64,000 nt of DNA from Jiella soli (GTDB lineage: Bacteria > Pseudomonadota > Alphaproteobacteria > Rhizobiales > Rhizobiaceae): the NCBI RefSeq assembly GCF_020615385.1, contig NZ_JAJAVB010000019.1, positions 1 through 64,000 of the forward strand, in the 5' to 3' direction. Both the position numbers and the translations under genes were made by a program. Below are positions 8,262 to 16,640 of this stretch, piece after piece (position 1 is the first letter of the stretch; every line of letters begins with the position of its first letter). Under the pieces are notes generated by a model. The model was not told the origin of the DNA. It was given only the letters and a program-made list of their open reading frames with translations, and did no database searches.

Positions 8262-8864
8262 TTATTTTCCTGCGACTTTCTGTGGCGTCGCGCCGTCGTT
8301 CGAGGTCTTGTCGACGATCCTCTTGGCGATCGCGGCCGCGGTCTCCGGCTCCATCTGGCTGAGAATGTCGCTCGCCTGCCGCGCCTTCAGTCGCACGATG
8401 ACGGCGGCCGCCGGATCGGTCCCGAGCTGCGCCAGTTGCGCGGCCGCCGAATCCGGCTTCATCTTCGAATAGATGTCGACGACGACATTGGAGGCGCTGT
8501 CGAGGAAGCGTTTACGCTCGGCCAACCAGTCCTGATAGTCCTTGCGCTTGGCCTCGAGCGCGTCGATCTGGGCGGAGACTTGGACCTCCAGCTCCTTCAG
8601 CTTCTTCTGCTGCAGCGCATAGCGGGCGTCCTGCGCCTTGTCGGCGATGTTGAGGCAGTATTTCTCCACCTCCGTCTTCGGCTCCGGCGCGACGGCCACA
8701 TTGCCGTCCTGATCGAGCACGCGGATGCCCTGCGAGACCGGAGGCGCGGCATGATCCTCCTTGCCCCCGGCAGCTTTGGCGGGGCCTGCGGAGACCGCCA
8801 TGGCGGCGGCCAGGCAAAGGAGCGCTGCCGCGCGGTCGATCGGGAAGATTCGCTTCTGCATCAT
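8262..8864 (-). CDS. motE: MotE-family periplasmic protein (MotC chaperone-like)
   Basis: 200 residues with a signal peptide (LLCLAAAMAVSAGPAKA), a long charged coiled-coil region (about residues 75-120, KLKELEVQVSAQIDALEAKRKDY) and a C-terminal segment resembling the MgtE N-terminal/FliG-like fold (VVVDIYSKMKPDSAAAQLAQL...ILSQMEPETAAAIA). In Sinorhizobium, MotE in the same position between flgI and flgH acts as a periplasmic chaperone for the motor protein MotC. Two adjacent ATGs overlap the flgI stop, at 8864 (ATGA) and 8861 (TGATG); either could be used. Confidence 0.85.
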   Translation of the reverse strand: MMQKRIFPIDRAAALLCLAAAMAVSAGPAKAAGGKEDHAAPPVSQGIRVLDQDGNVAVAPEPKTEVEKYCLNIADKAQDARYALQQKKLKELEVQVSAQIDALEAKRKDYQDWLAERKRFLDSASNVVVDIYSKMKPDSAAAQLAQLGTDPAAAVIVRLKARQASDILSQMEPETAAAIAKRIVDKTSNDGATPQKVAGK

Positions 8865-10066
8865 TGCACCACCAGTTCTGCCTGCAGGGCTCCGGCCGTC
8901 TTGATCGCCTGCAGGATCGCGATGATCCCGGTCGGCTTCAGGCCAATGCGGTTCAGTCCCCTGACCACCGTCTCCAGATTGGCCCCGCCGACGAAGGCGA
9001 AGTTGCCGCCGTCCTGCTCGACCTGGACGATCGTATCCGAGGTGACCACGGTCTGCCCGTCGGACAGCGGCGCCGGCTGTGAAACCTGGGGCATCTCGCT
9101 GATCCGCACGGTGAGATTGCCGTGGGTGAGCGCGACCGTCGAGATCTGGACGTCCCGGCCGATCACCACGGTCCCGGTCCGCTCGTCGATGACGACCTTG
9201 GCCGGCTGGTCGGGCGTGACCCTCAGATCGCCGATCTCGGCGATGAACCTGGTCGAGGAGACCTTCTTCGGGCGCCTGAGATGCACGGTGCGCAGGTCTT
9301 CTTCCTGCGCCACGGCGACGCCCCAGCGCTTGACGGCATAGTCGTTGATGATGTCGACCACGCGGATCGCGGTCTTGAAATCGGGATTGAGAAGCTCGAC
9401 CGCGAGGCGGCCGTCATCGTTGAACTGGCCGGGCACCTCGCGCTCGACCAGCGCGCCGTTCGGCACCCTGCCCGCGGTCGGAACGCCTTGGGTCAGCTTC
9501 TCGCTGTCGCCCTGCGTGGCAAAGCCGCTCACCGCCACGGCTCCTTGCGCGACCGCGTAGATCTCGCCGTCCGCGCCATAGAGGGGCGTCATTACGAGGG
9601 TGCCGCCCATCAGCGAGGAGGCATCGCCGAGCGAGGAGACCGTGACGTCGATCCGCGAGCCGGTGCCGATGAAGGCCGGCAGTTCCGCGGTGACCGTCAC
9701 CGCCGCGACATTCTTGCCGCGCGAGGATTGCGAGCGGATATTGACGCCCATGCGGTCGAGCATCGACTGCAGAGACTGTTCGGTGAAGGGCGAGTTGCGC
9801 ATGGAATCGCCGGTGCCCTGGAGGCCGATCACGAGACCGTAGCCGACGAGCTGGTTGGCGCGCACGCCCCTGACGGTCGTGATGTCCTTGATCCGCACCG
9901 TGCCGGCCGCATCCTCCGGATTGCCGCGCACCGGGCGGAAGGGCTCGCGGGGCATGTCCGGGCTATAGGCCGGATTGCCGTTGCCGAGCGCGGCGAGATC
10001 GGCCGCCTGGACCGGCGCGAGCGCGACGGTCAGGGCCAGCAAGGTCGCGAGAAAGCGCCTGATCAT
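8861..10066 (-). CDS. flgI: Flagellar P-ring protein FlgI
   Basis: 401 residues, typical or slightly long for the family. Signal peptide MIRRFLATLLALTVALAPVQA, then an extra stretch of about 35 residues before the FlgI domain begins at VRIKDITTVRGVRANQLVGYGLVIGLQGTGD. Other family hallmarks are NVAAVTVTAELP, GGTLVMTPLYGADGEIYAVAQG, VERE...NPDF, DERTGTVVIG and the C-terminal GLNRIGLKPTGIIAILQAIKTAGAL. It forms the periplasmic ring around the rod. The start overlaps the flgA stop by ATGA. Confidence 0.96.
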   Translation of the reverse strand: MIRRFLATLLALTVALAPVQAADLAALGNGNPAYSPDMPREPFRPVRGNPEDAAGTVRIKDITTVRGVRANQLVGYGLVIGLQGTGDSMRNSPFTEQSLQSMLDRMGVNIRSQSSRGKNVAAVTVTAELPAFIGTGSRIDVTVSSLGDASSLMGGTLVMTPLYGADGEIYAVAQGAVAVSGFATQGDSEKLTQGVPTAGRVPNGALVEREVPGQFNDDGRLAVELLNPDFKTAIRVVDIINDYAVKRWGVAVAQEEDLRTVHLRRPKKVSSTRFIAEIGDLRVTPDQPAKVVIDERTGTVVIGRDVQISTVALTHGNLTVRISEMPQVSQPAPLSDGQTVVTSDTIVQVEQDGGNFAFVGGANLETVVRGLNRIGLKPTGIIAILQAIKTAGALQAELVVQ

Positions 10067-10551
10067 CCTTCGATCCTGACCGTTCCGTCATGCTCGACGA
10101 TGCCGGAGACGATGACGCCGCTGTCATTGTTGCGCACGCGCACCGTCTCGCCCTCCTGGGCCGAGCGCAGCGCGGTCCCGATGCTGGTGATGACGAGACC
10201 ATCGGCGGCATAGCGCATGGTCACCGGCGTTCCGGCCTTGACGACGTCCGGCATCTTCAGGTCGGTCAGGCGGATCGCCTCGCCCGGCAGGAGCGTACGC
10301 TTGGCGACATAGCCTTCGAGCATGCTCTGCGACGTGACGAAGAGTTCGATCTTGTCGTCCTTGACGATGAACGCCTTGGACTCCAGCCCGTGTTCGAGAA
10401 CGCTCTGGCCGGGATAGACGACGGTGACCGGCACCGGCATGTCCATCTCGGCGGACGAGGCGGGCCCGGCCAATGCCGCGACCAGGACGGCCGCCGCCGT
10501 GGCAAGCCGCGAAGCGAGAGCAGATCGGTGCCGGAGCGAAGCGAAGCGCAT
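10063..10551 (-). CDS. flgA: Flagellar P-ring assembly chaperone FlgA
   Basis: 162 residues. An N-terminal secretion signal preceded by a basic stretch (MRFASLRHRSALASRLATAA...AGPASS) is followed by the SAF-type FlgA domain: AKRTLLPGEAIRLTDL, GTPVTMRYAADGLVITSIGTALRSAQEGETVRVRNNDSGVIVSGIV, and a final DGTVRI. FlgA escorts FlgI during P-ring assembly in the periplasm. It lies 4 bases after flgG and overlaps flgI, within the flgB-fliP operon. Confidence 0.92.
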   Translation of the reverse strand: MRFASLRHRSALASRLATAAAVLVAALAGPASSAEMDMPVPVTVVYPGQSVLEHGLESKAFIVKDDKIELFVTSQSMLEGYVAKRTLLPGEAIRLTDLKMPDVVKAGTPVTMRYAADGLVITSIGTALRSAQEGETVRVRNNDSGVIVSGIVEHDGTVRIEG

Positions 10552-10555
10552 GATC

Positions 10556-11338
10556 CTAACGCAGCCCCTTCGAGACGACGCCGGCCATGTCGTCGGCGGC
10601 GCTGATCACCTTGGAATTCATCTCATAGGCCCGCTGGGCCGCGATCAGTTCGGAGATTTCCTTCACCGGATCGACGTTGGAGTCTTCGAGATAACCCTGC
10701 TGGACGGTGGCATAGCCCTCGTCGCCGGGGACGCCGGCGACGGGCGCGCCGGACGCGACGGTCTCGCGGAACAGATTGCCGCCCTGGGCCGACAGACCGG
10801 CCTCGTTCGGGAAGGTGACGATCGAAAGCGTCCCGGCCTGCGTCGACACGCCCGCCAGATTGTAGGAGACTTGGCCGTTCTCGCTGACGGCGACGTCGGT
10901 CGCGCCCTGCGGAATGGTGACCTGCGGGTCGACCAGATAGCCGTCGAGGGTCACCATCTGGCCCTGCGCATTGGTGTTGAAGGCGCCGTCACGAGTGTAC
11001 AGCGTCTCGCCGTTCGGGCCCTGCACCTGGAACCAGCCGGCGCCGTTGAGCGCCAGGTCGAGATTGTTGCCGGTCTGGTTGAGCGTGCCCTGCAGGTTGA
11101 GATTGCGGATCGCCGCGAGCCGGACACCGAGACCGAGCTCGGCACCTTCGGGAACGACGCCCTCGCCGCCGCGGTTCTGCACGCCCTGCATCCGCTCGAC
11201 CTGGTAGAGCAGATCGGTGAACTCGGCCCGCGCCCGCTTGAAGCCGGTCGTGTTGATATTGGCGATGTTGTTGGCGATGACCTCGACATTGGTCTGCTGG
11301 GCGTTCATGCCCGTCGCCGCGATTGCAAGCGCTCGCAT
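10556..11338 (-). CDS. flgG: Distal rod protein FlgG
   Basis: 260 residues, the standard FlgG length. N-terminal rod signature [40 protein letters not shown]; a central D1 region with [28 protein letters not shown]; and the C-terminal [23 protein letters not shown] motif of the FlgEFG group. AAGGAGA six bases before the ATG is a good ribosome-binding site. It makes the distal rod that passes through the P and L rings, whose genes follow directly. Confidence 0.96.
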   Translation of the reverse strand: MRALAIAATGMNAQQTNVEVIANNIANINTTGFKRARAEFTDLLYQVERMQGVQNRGGEGVVPEGAELGLGVRLAAIRNLNLQGTLNQTGNNLDLALNGAGWFQVQGPNGETLYTRDGAFNTNAQGQMVTLDGYLVDPQVTIPQGATDVAVSENGQVSYNLAGVSTQAGTLSIVTFPNEAGLSAQGGNLFRETVASGAPVAGVPGDEGYATVQQGYLEDSNVDPVKEISELIAAQRAYEMNSKVISAADDMAGVVSKGLR

Positions 11339-11426
11339 CGGTTGTCTCCTTCAAGGAAATTGGCCGGCAGCAGTCCCGCCGGACCACCGATATCCCGCCC
11401 TGTGATCAGCCTGTGGCCGGGCGGCG

Positions 11427-11744
11427 TCAGATGGCCATGCGAGAGAGTTCGAGATAGGCGGCGACGGCCTTGTCGCGGATGGCGACGGCGGACTGCAGCG
11501 TCCGCTCGGCCGACATTACCGCCTCGACCACGGCCTGGGTCGAGGCTTCGCCGTTGACACCCTTGATCGACGTCGCCTCGGCGGTCTTCACGGTGTTCAC
11601 CGCGTCGGTCGCCATCTGCGACAGCATTGCGCCGAAGTCGTTCGCCGGAGCGACGACGCTGCTGACCGCCGGTGCAGCCGCGCCCGGCGCGGCGACGGGG
11701 GCGAGATCGAGCTTGGGTAGGGTTGAGCCGATGGCTGGAATCAT
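11427..11744 (-). CDS. fliE: Flagellar hook-basal body protein FliE
   Basis: 105 residues, the usual size. The Ala/Pro-rich N-terminus is followed by DFGAMLSQMATDAVNTVKTAEATSIKGVNGEAS and the conserved C-terminal helix VVEAVMSAERTLQSAVAIRDKAVAAYLELSRMAI. FliE joins the MS ring and export gate to the proximal rod. GAGGAG lies 6 bases before the ATG. It follows flgC by 2 bases and is separated from flgG by 88 bases. Confidence 0.93.
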   Translation of the reverse strand: MIPAIGSTLPKLDLAPVAAPGAAAPAVSSVVAPANDFGAMLSQMATDAVNTVKTAEATSIKGVNGEASTQAVVEAVMSAERTLQSAVAIRDKAVAAYLELSRMAI

Positions 11745-11746
11745 CG

Positions 11747-12163
11747 TCAGCTCCTCAGTAGATCGATGGTCATGTTGATGAGTTCGCGGGCCTGCTTCAC
11801 GACCTGCACATTGGCCTCGTAGGACCTGTTGGCGTCACGCATGTCGGCCATCTCGACGAGCATGCGCACGTTCGACTTCTTGACGTAGCCGTCGGCATTG
11901 GCCGCCGGATTGCCCGGATCGTGTTCGATGACGAAAGGCGACCTGTCGGCGGAGATCTTGCCGACCTCGACGAGATCCGCACCGGTCAGCTTGTCGATCT
12001 CGCTCTGGAAGGACACCGTCTTGCGCTGATAGGGGTCGCTGCCGGGAGTCGTTCCGGTGGTTTGGGCGTTGGCGATGTTCTCCGAGACGACCTTCATGCG
12101 CGTCGATTGCGCGGTGATGCCGCTGGAGGCGATCTTCAGGGAAGCAAGAATTGGATCGATCAT
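11747..12163 (-). CDS. flgC: Proximal rod protein FlgC
   Basis: 138 residues. N-terminal rod motif ILASLKIASSGITAQSTRMKVVSENIANAQTTG; the FlgC-type DPYQRKTVSF; and the C-terminal NVRMLVEMADMRDANRSYEANVQVVKQARELINMTIDLL. Together with FlgB it forms the proximal rod. It starts 4 bases after the flgB stop. Confidence 0.95.
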   Translation of the reverse strand: MIDPILASLKIASSGITAQSTRMKVVSENIANAQTTGTTPGSDPYQRKTVSFQSEIDKLTGADLVEVGKISADRSPFVIEHDPGNPAANADGYVKKSNVRMLVEMADMRDANRSYEANVQVVKQARELINMTIDLLRS

Positions 12164-12167
12164 GGCT

Positions 12168-12548
12168 TCAGCTCTTGATCGTCATCAGCACCATCCGGTG
12201 GAAGGCTTTGACGATAGAAGTATCGAGGGAGTAGGCGCGCTGGACTTCATTGGCCTTGAGCATTTCCTGCTCCAGCACGACCGGCTTCTTGGAGTTCTTG
12301 ATCTCGAACGCGTTGTTGTCGCTGAGAGCCGCACCGCCCTCGCCCGACGTCAGGGACGCCAGATGCAGCGGGCTCGAACTGGCGAGCCGCGACTGGGTGT
12401 CCTTCATGGCCTCCTCGAAGGAGACGATGTCCTTGGCGGTGTAGCCGGGCGTGTCGGCATTGGCGACGTTCTCGGCGACGACGGCCTGGCGGTTGCTCAG
12501 CCAGGACGAGCGCTGGGAGGCGATCCCGAAGAGGTAGACCTGATCCAT
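12168..12548 (-). CDS. flgB: Proximal rod protein FlgB
   Basis: 126 residues from the ATG at 12548 (MDQVYLFGIASQRSSWLSNRQAVVAENVANADTPGYTAKDI). An upstream in-frame GTG at 12578 would add ten residues unlike any rod protein. AAGGAG lies 13 bases before the chosen ATG, a rather long spacing. The C-terminal EQEMLKANEVQRAYSLDTSIVKAFHRMVL is the usual rod-protein coil. First gene of the flgB-fliP operon. Confidence 0.92.
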   Translation of the reverse strand: MDQVYLFGIASQRSSWLSNRQAVVAENVANADTPGYTAKDIVSFEEAMKDTQSRLASSSPLHLASLTSGEGGAALSDNNAFEIKNSKKPVVLEQEMLKANEVQRAYSLDTSIVKAFHRMVLMTIKS

Positions 12549-13000
12549 AGCTGCGACACATCTCCTTGTGCTCACCAAGCACTAGGGCGACCCGCTTGTC
12601 CGAAACTGATTGAGGGACGCTGGCTGGCAGTCGATGCGCAAGCACGGCGCAAGAATTGCCGGTAACGCGTTTGGCCCCGGCGGACCCTGGGACTGTCCCG
12701 TGACCGCCTGACGATGGGCCAGCCGCAACTGCGGCGCCGGCCTTCCAGTCGACGCACTGGCCCAAGAAAGATCGACGTCCGCAGAAAACAAAACGCGTTC
12801 CGCGGAAAGACGAGCCGGTGCGAAGATATGCCGAGAAGAGATGGGTGGGCCGGGAGCGGGCGGCAGGCGGGCCACGGCGCGTGTCAGGCCGTGACGGCCA
12901 GGGTTCGGCCTGGCCCGCGGCCGGGACGTTCAGACCCGCCGGAAGCGGGGCCGATACCGTCGCGGCGGGAGGCGTCAGCGGCTTTCAGGCCGCAGCGGCG
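12549..13000. other. Intergenic region between the two minus-strand flagellar operons
   Basis: 452 bases between the gene at 13001 and flgB. Short open frames on both strands have no signal, motif or convincing ribosome-binding site, so I call no gene. A small hairpin, GGCCAGG (12896-12902) with CCTGGCC (12909-12915), may mark the end of the motA-flhB transcript. A local A-rich patch around 12770-12800 is the best place for the flgB promoter, but no clear -35/-10 is visible. Confidence 0.4.
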
Positions 13001-13420
13001 TCAGGCCAGATGCGCGTCGGCGACCGCATCGCGCAGCCGCACGGTGGCGGCGTCCCCGGACAGTTCCGGATCGTCGAACGTCATATAGGTGATGTCGACG
13101 GCGGCGATCGAGGCGCCGAGTTCCAGGTGGAACCGGACGTCGAGCCCCATGTGCCGGAACTCCAGCCCGAGGATGACGATCGGGACGCTGCCCCAGGTCA
13201 GGCGCACGTCCCCGCTATTGGCGAAGCGCAGGACGCCCGGCTTGAAGTAAAGCTCGGCAGAAGACGTTACGATATCGGCAAGATTGCCGAAGCGTTCGAG
13301 ACGCAGGAAGGCGATGTAGTCCACCACCTCCACGAGCCGAAGTTCGGCCGCGATCTCCTTGATCCCGTCGGCGAGCACCCGCTCGCGCGCCATCGTCGTG
13401 CGTTTTTTGATGTCCAGCAT
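13001..13420 (-). CDS. Conserved-looking flagellar-locus protein of unknown function
   Basis: 139 residues, starting 2 bases after the flhB stop, so it is probably co-transcribed and co-translated with flhB. There is no signal peptide or membrane helix. An N-terminal helix (ADGIKEIAAELRLVEVVDYIAFLRLERFGNLADIVTSSAELYF) is followed by a strand-rich half with alternating hydrophobic residues (GVLRFANSGDVRLTWGSVPIVILGLEF, LDVRFHLELGASIAAVDITYMTF), suggesting a small compact beta protein. A second in-frame ATG (MARERV) lies nine codons in. I do not recognise the family; the position suggests a flagellar or motility accessory role. Confidence 0.65.
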   Translation of the reverse strand: MLDIKKRTTMARERVLADGIKEIAAELRLVEVVDYIAFLRLERFGNLADIVTSSAELYFKPGVLRFANSGDVRLTWGSVPIVILGLEFRHMGLDVRFHLELGASIAAVDITYMTFDDPELSGDAATVRLRDAVADAHLA

Positions 13421-13422
13421 GG

Positions 13423-14511
13423 CTACGCCGTGGCGACTCCGACCTTGGAACCCGTCCGGGTGTGCAGATAATAGATGATTTCGGCGACGGCTTTAAAGAA
13501 CTGTGGCGGTATCATCTGATCGATTTCGACATGATCGTACATCGACCTTGCAAGTAGCTTGTCCTCGATGACCGGCACCTCGTTGGCCTCGGCGATTTCG
13601 CGGATCTTCAGGGCGACGAGGTCGGTGCCCTTGGCGACGACCACGGGCGCCCCGCCCTCTTCGCGCACATAGCGCAGCGCGATGGCGTAGTGAGTCGGAT
13701 TGGCGATCACCAGCGTCGCCTTCGGCACCTCGGCCATCATCCGCTTGCGCACGCGGTCGCGGGCGATCTGGCGCTGGCGCGCCTTGATCATGGGGTCGCC
13801 CTCCATGTTCTTGGCCTCGTCCTTGATCTCCTGCTTCGACATCATCAGGTCGCGCCGCCAGTGGAGGCGGCTCATGGCGAGGTCGGCCGCCACCAGGACG
13901 ATCGTGGCGATCGACACGCCCGACAGAAGCTTCATCGCCATCTGCAGAATGAGTTCCGGCACGAGGACCGGATCGGCCTGCATGGCCTTCATCATCTCGG
14001 GAAAGCCGGAGACCAGGATCGTGCCGACCACGACGCCGATGGTGAGGAACTTGAACATCGCCTTGCCGAACTCCGTTACGCCGCGCAGGCCGAAAATTCG
14101 GCTGAAGCCGGAGGAAAGCGAAATGTTCGAATATTTTGGCCGGATCCGCTCGACATTGATCTGCGGCGGATTCTGCAGGACCGAGGCGAGCACGCCCCCG
14201 GCGAGCAGCATCGCTGTCGCCGGCAGGACGAAGCGCCCGATCTCGGTGGCGAACATCGTGAGCACATGGGTCGCATCGGCGCTCGTCTCCAGCTGCCACT
14301 GGAGCGGATTCTCCATCGTGGCCTTGAGGCTCAGGAGCAGACGCGCGGCACCCTCGTGCAGTTGGAAAACAAGGAACGCCATCGTCGCCAACAAAGAAGC
14401 CAGGATCGGAGCCTCGCGGGAGACCGGAAGGTTGCCCTTCTCGATCGTATCCTGAAGCTTCTTCTCCGTCGGCTGCTCTGTTTTGGAGGACTTGTCCTCA
14501 CCCTCGGCCAA
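13423..14511 (-). CDS. flhB: Flagellar export-switch protein FlhB
   Basis: 362 residues. N-terminal KTEQPTEKKLQDTIEKGNLPVSRE is the family signature, followed by four membrane helices and a C-terminal cytoplasmic domain with the self-cleavage motif NPTH (Asn about residue 271) and YAIALRYV, KGTDLVALKIREIAEANEVPVIEDKLLARSMY. Cleavage at NPTH switches export from rod/hook to filament substrates. It is separated from fliG by 197 bases that contain a strong hairpin, and is followed immediately by the unknown gene at 13001. Confidence 0.96.
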   Translation of the reverse strand: MAEGEDKSSKTEQPTEKKLQDTIEKGNLPVSREAPILASLLATMAFLVFQLHEGAARLLLSLKATMENPLQWQLETSADATHVLTMFATEIGRFVLPATAMLLAGGVLASVLQNPPQINVERIRPKYSNISLSSGFSRIFGLRGVTEFGKAMFKFLTIGVVVGTILVSGFPEMMKAMQADPVLVPELILQMAMKLLSGVSIATIVLVAADLAMSRLHWRRDLMMSKQEIKDEAKNMEGDPMIKARQRQIARDRVRKRMMAEVPKATLVIANPTHYAIALRYVREEGGAPVVVAKGTDLVALKIREIAEANEVPVIEDKLLARSMYDHVEIDQMIPPQFFKAVAEIIYYLHTRTGSKVGVATA

Positions 14512-14663
14512 TGGCGATTAACCTTCTAAGCCGTTGCAGTATCGTGAAGGCGGCCAAAAGCCGGGATCTAAGGTTTCCTCACCGTTACGATTTTGCGCCT
14601 GGGCGGCACGAGCGACGCCGGCGGCCGGGACGGCCGGGGCGCTGCCGGACATGCGGATGAGGA

Positions 14664-14692
14664 GCCGGGAGCCGCTCGCGGCGCCTCCCGGC
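14664..14692 (-). repeat. Intercistronic hairpin between fliG and flhB
   Basis: GCCGGGAG (14664-14671) pairs with CTCCCGGC (14685-14692), and inside the loop CCGC pairs with GCGG, giving a near-continuous 12-bp stem. An imperfect outer pair (GCCGGACATGC with GCATGTCGGC) extends it. It starts 17 bases after the fliG stop on the minus strand. No U-run follows, so it is more likely an RNA stability or attenuation element than a simple terminator. Confidence 0.5.
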
Positions 14693-14708
14693 ATGTCGGC
14701 GGGACGGA

Positions 14709-15746
14709 TCACTCGTCGCCTTCGTCGCGCAGGGCGAGCTTGCCGTCGCCGGCCAGCCGCAGCGCCTCGTTGGCGATCCGCCGGCGGGCGCCCTCGATCT
14801 CCGACTTCTGCACATTGGCGCTCTGGCCGAGTTCCGACTCCACCATGCGCCTGTTGCGGGCGCCGAGCGAGGAGAGCACGCACTCCTTGATGTCGTCCGG
14901 AGCGCCGCGCAGCGCCAGGATGGTGACGTCGATCGGCAGTGTGTCGAACAGCGTGAGCCGCGACTTGACCGGCAGGATCGGCAGGTCCTGGAAGGCAAAG
15001 AGCAGACGCTGCAACGCTTCTGCGTCGCTCGGACGGTTGACCCTGATCGCGTCGATGAGAGCTTCCGCCTGCTCCTTGTCCATCCGGTTGATGATCTCGG
15101 CGAGGAAGGCGTGGCTCGTCGTCTCGCTGCCGCTGTCGGACGCGCTCAGATAGGTGAGACGCAGATGGCTTTCGAAGAGCTTGCCCACCGATAGCGCGAG
15201 CGGCTTCAGCGACAGGATGCGCCGCATGACGTCGTTGCGGAAGGCGGGCGAGAACTCCCTGACGATCGTCGATGCGAGATCGGCCGAGACGCGCGAGAGG
15301 ATCACCGCGACGAGATGAGGGTGCTCGCCGGAAAGCTTTGCGGCGATCGCCGCGCCTTCCATGTCGGCGAGCGCCTCCCAGATGTCGATCTGCTCGTTCG
15401 TGGCCCTCTCGTGTTCGATGGCCGCGTCAGGGAACAGCGCGCGATATTCGTCCGGATTGAGCGCGCTCTGCAGAAGTTCCGACATCTGCCGGGCCGGGCC
15501 GTCGAGACCCGGACCCTTCTTGAAGGACTCGTGAAACTCGTCGACCAGCTCGTCGATCTGCTCGGGCGCGATCGGCGGCAGGGCGGAGGCGCTGTCCTTC
15601 AGGATCCGGATCTCGTCCGACGACAGATGCTTCAGGATCCGCGCGGCGCCGGTGGAGCCCAGCGCCAGGAGCAGGATTGCCGCGCGCGCCCCGCCGCTGA
15701 GCGGCAGGCCGGAGCCGTCGTCATGATAGGCGGCGACGATCGACAT
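14709..15746 (-). CDS. fliG: Flagellar motor switch protein FliG
   Basis: 345 residues. N-terminal GARAAILLLALGSTGAARILKHLSSDEIRIL binds the MS ring; the middle-domain signature EHPHLVAVILSRV corresponds to the EHPQ motif; the C-terminal torque domain includes RMDKEQAEALIDAI, FDTLPIDVTILALRGAPDDIKECVLSSLGARNRRMVESEL. FliG converts stator action into torque. It lies 6 bases after fliN. Its last residues are acidic (ALRDEGDE). Confidence 0.95.
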   Translation of the reverse strand: MSIVAAYHDDGSGLPLSGGARAAILLLALGSTGAARILKHLSSDEIRILKDSASALPPIAPEQIDELVDEFHESFKKGPGLDGPARQMSELLQSALNPDEYRALFPDAAIEHERATNEQIDIWEALADMEGAAIAAKLSGEHPHLVAVILSRVSADLASTIVREFSPAFRNDVMRRILSLKPLALSVGKLFESHLRLTYLSASDSGSETTSHAFLAEIINRMDKEQAEALIDAIRVNRPSDAEALQRLLFAFQDLPILPVKSRLTLFDTLPIDVTILALRGAPDDIKECVLSSLGARNRRMVESELGQSANVQKSEIEGARRRIANEALRLAGDGKLALRDEGDE

Positions 15747-15752
15747 CGCGGA

Positions 15753-16196
15753 TCAGGCTGCTCTCGAGCGGCGGGACTGAAGCCGGGCACCCGGCTTCGC
15801 GATCTCGGTCAAGGTGACGCCGAAGCGCTGCTCTTCCTTGTCGATGACCACGATCTCGCCACGCGCCACGATGCGTCCGTTGACGACCACGTCCACGGGA
15901 TCGCCGACCTTGGTGTCGAGCTTGACGACCGCGCCGCGTCCGAGTTTCAGGAGGTTGGCGACCGTCATCGTCGCCGAGCCCAGCACCACCTGCATGGTGA
16001 CCGGAACATCCATGACGAGGTTGATGTCGACCTCGGCGGGAGCCTCTTCCTCCTCCTCTTCCTGGCCCTCGTCCTCGTCAGCCGAATCCTCGGCGTCCTC
16101 GTCTGCGCCGAAGGAGAAGCCAGCAGGCATTCCGATGCCGAGTTCTTCGTCGTCCTCTTTCTCGGTTTCGTCCAGATCCAGGTCCAGCTCGTTCAT
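15753..16196 (-). CDS. fliN: Flagellar motor switch protein FliN
   Basis: 147 residues. The C-terminal SpoA domain is clear: DVPVTMQVVLGSATMTVANLLKLGRGAVVKLDTKVGDPVDVVVNGRIVARGEIVVIDKEEQRFGVTLTEI. The first 55 residues are extremely acidic, with runs of Asp and Glu (for example EEEEEEAP), an extension absent from enterobacterial FliN. FliN forms the bottom of the C ring and receives export substrates through FliH. It precedes fliG by 6 bases. Confidence 0.94.
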   Translation of the reverse strand: MNELDLDLDETEKEDDEELGIGMPAGFSFGADEDAEDSADEDEGQEEEEEEAPAEVDINLVMDVPVTMQVVLGSATMTVANLLKLGRGAVVKLDTKVGDPVDVVVNGRIVARGEIVVIDKEEQRFGVTLTEIAKPGARLQSRRSRAA

Positions 16197-16271
16197 GTAA
16201 CTGTCATCCCTACACTGCGGTCGATCATCGACCGGATCGGCGCGCCGCGAACGGTCACGCGCAACTACGAA

Positions 16272-16640
16272 TTAATCGACCAGACTGGCGCGAAACCTGC
16301 CCTGCGCCGCGGGACCCTCGAAGCTCGCGGCCGCCTCGTCGCCACGCTTGCCCGAGACATGCCATTCGGCCCGGGCGATGAGCGTCTCGAGTTCCTGCGC
16401 GGCAAGCTTTGCCGCGGCGATCTGGGCGTCGAGCGAGCGCGCGGTCTGCACCCCCTCGTACTTCATGGCCACCACCGCTTCGGCGGCCCGATTCAGCGAT
16501 TTCTCCGAGGCTTCGAGCGCCACGCCCAGGCCGCCCTCCGCCTCGCGCAGGAGCCGCAGCTCCCGATACATCCGGCCGCTTCTCAGTGCGGTGACGAGCA
16601 GCGCGGCGATGAGGACGAAATCAATCAGATAGGATGTCAT
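16272..16640 (-). CDS. Small membrane-anchored flagellar-cluster protein (DUF6468-like)
   Basis: 122 residues from the ATG at 16640, which overlaps the end of fliM by 20 bases. One N-terminal membrane helix (MTSYLIDFVLIAALLVTALRS) is followed by a charged helical stretch with probable coiled-coil character (MYRELRLLREAEGGLGVALEASEKSLNRAAEAVVAMK, LDAQIAAAKLAAQELETLIARAEWHVSG). Alphaproteobacterial flagellar clusters often carry such a protein at this place, annotated DUF6468; the Caulobacter flagellar-positioning protein PflI may be related. The family assignment is from memory and not verified. Confidence 0.65.
   Translation of the reverse strand: MTSYLIDFVLIAALLVTALRSGRMYRELRLLREAEGGLGVALEASEKSLNRAAEAVVAMKYEGVQTARSLDAQIAAAKLAAQELETLIARAEWHVSGKRGDEAAASFEGPAAQGRFRASLVD

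Noticed and set aside
12579-13000. Additional flagellar gene between flgB and the unknown gene at 13001
   Set aside because: The open frames there have no ribosome-binding site, motif or plausible composition.
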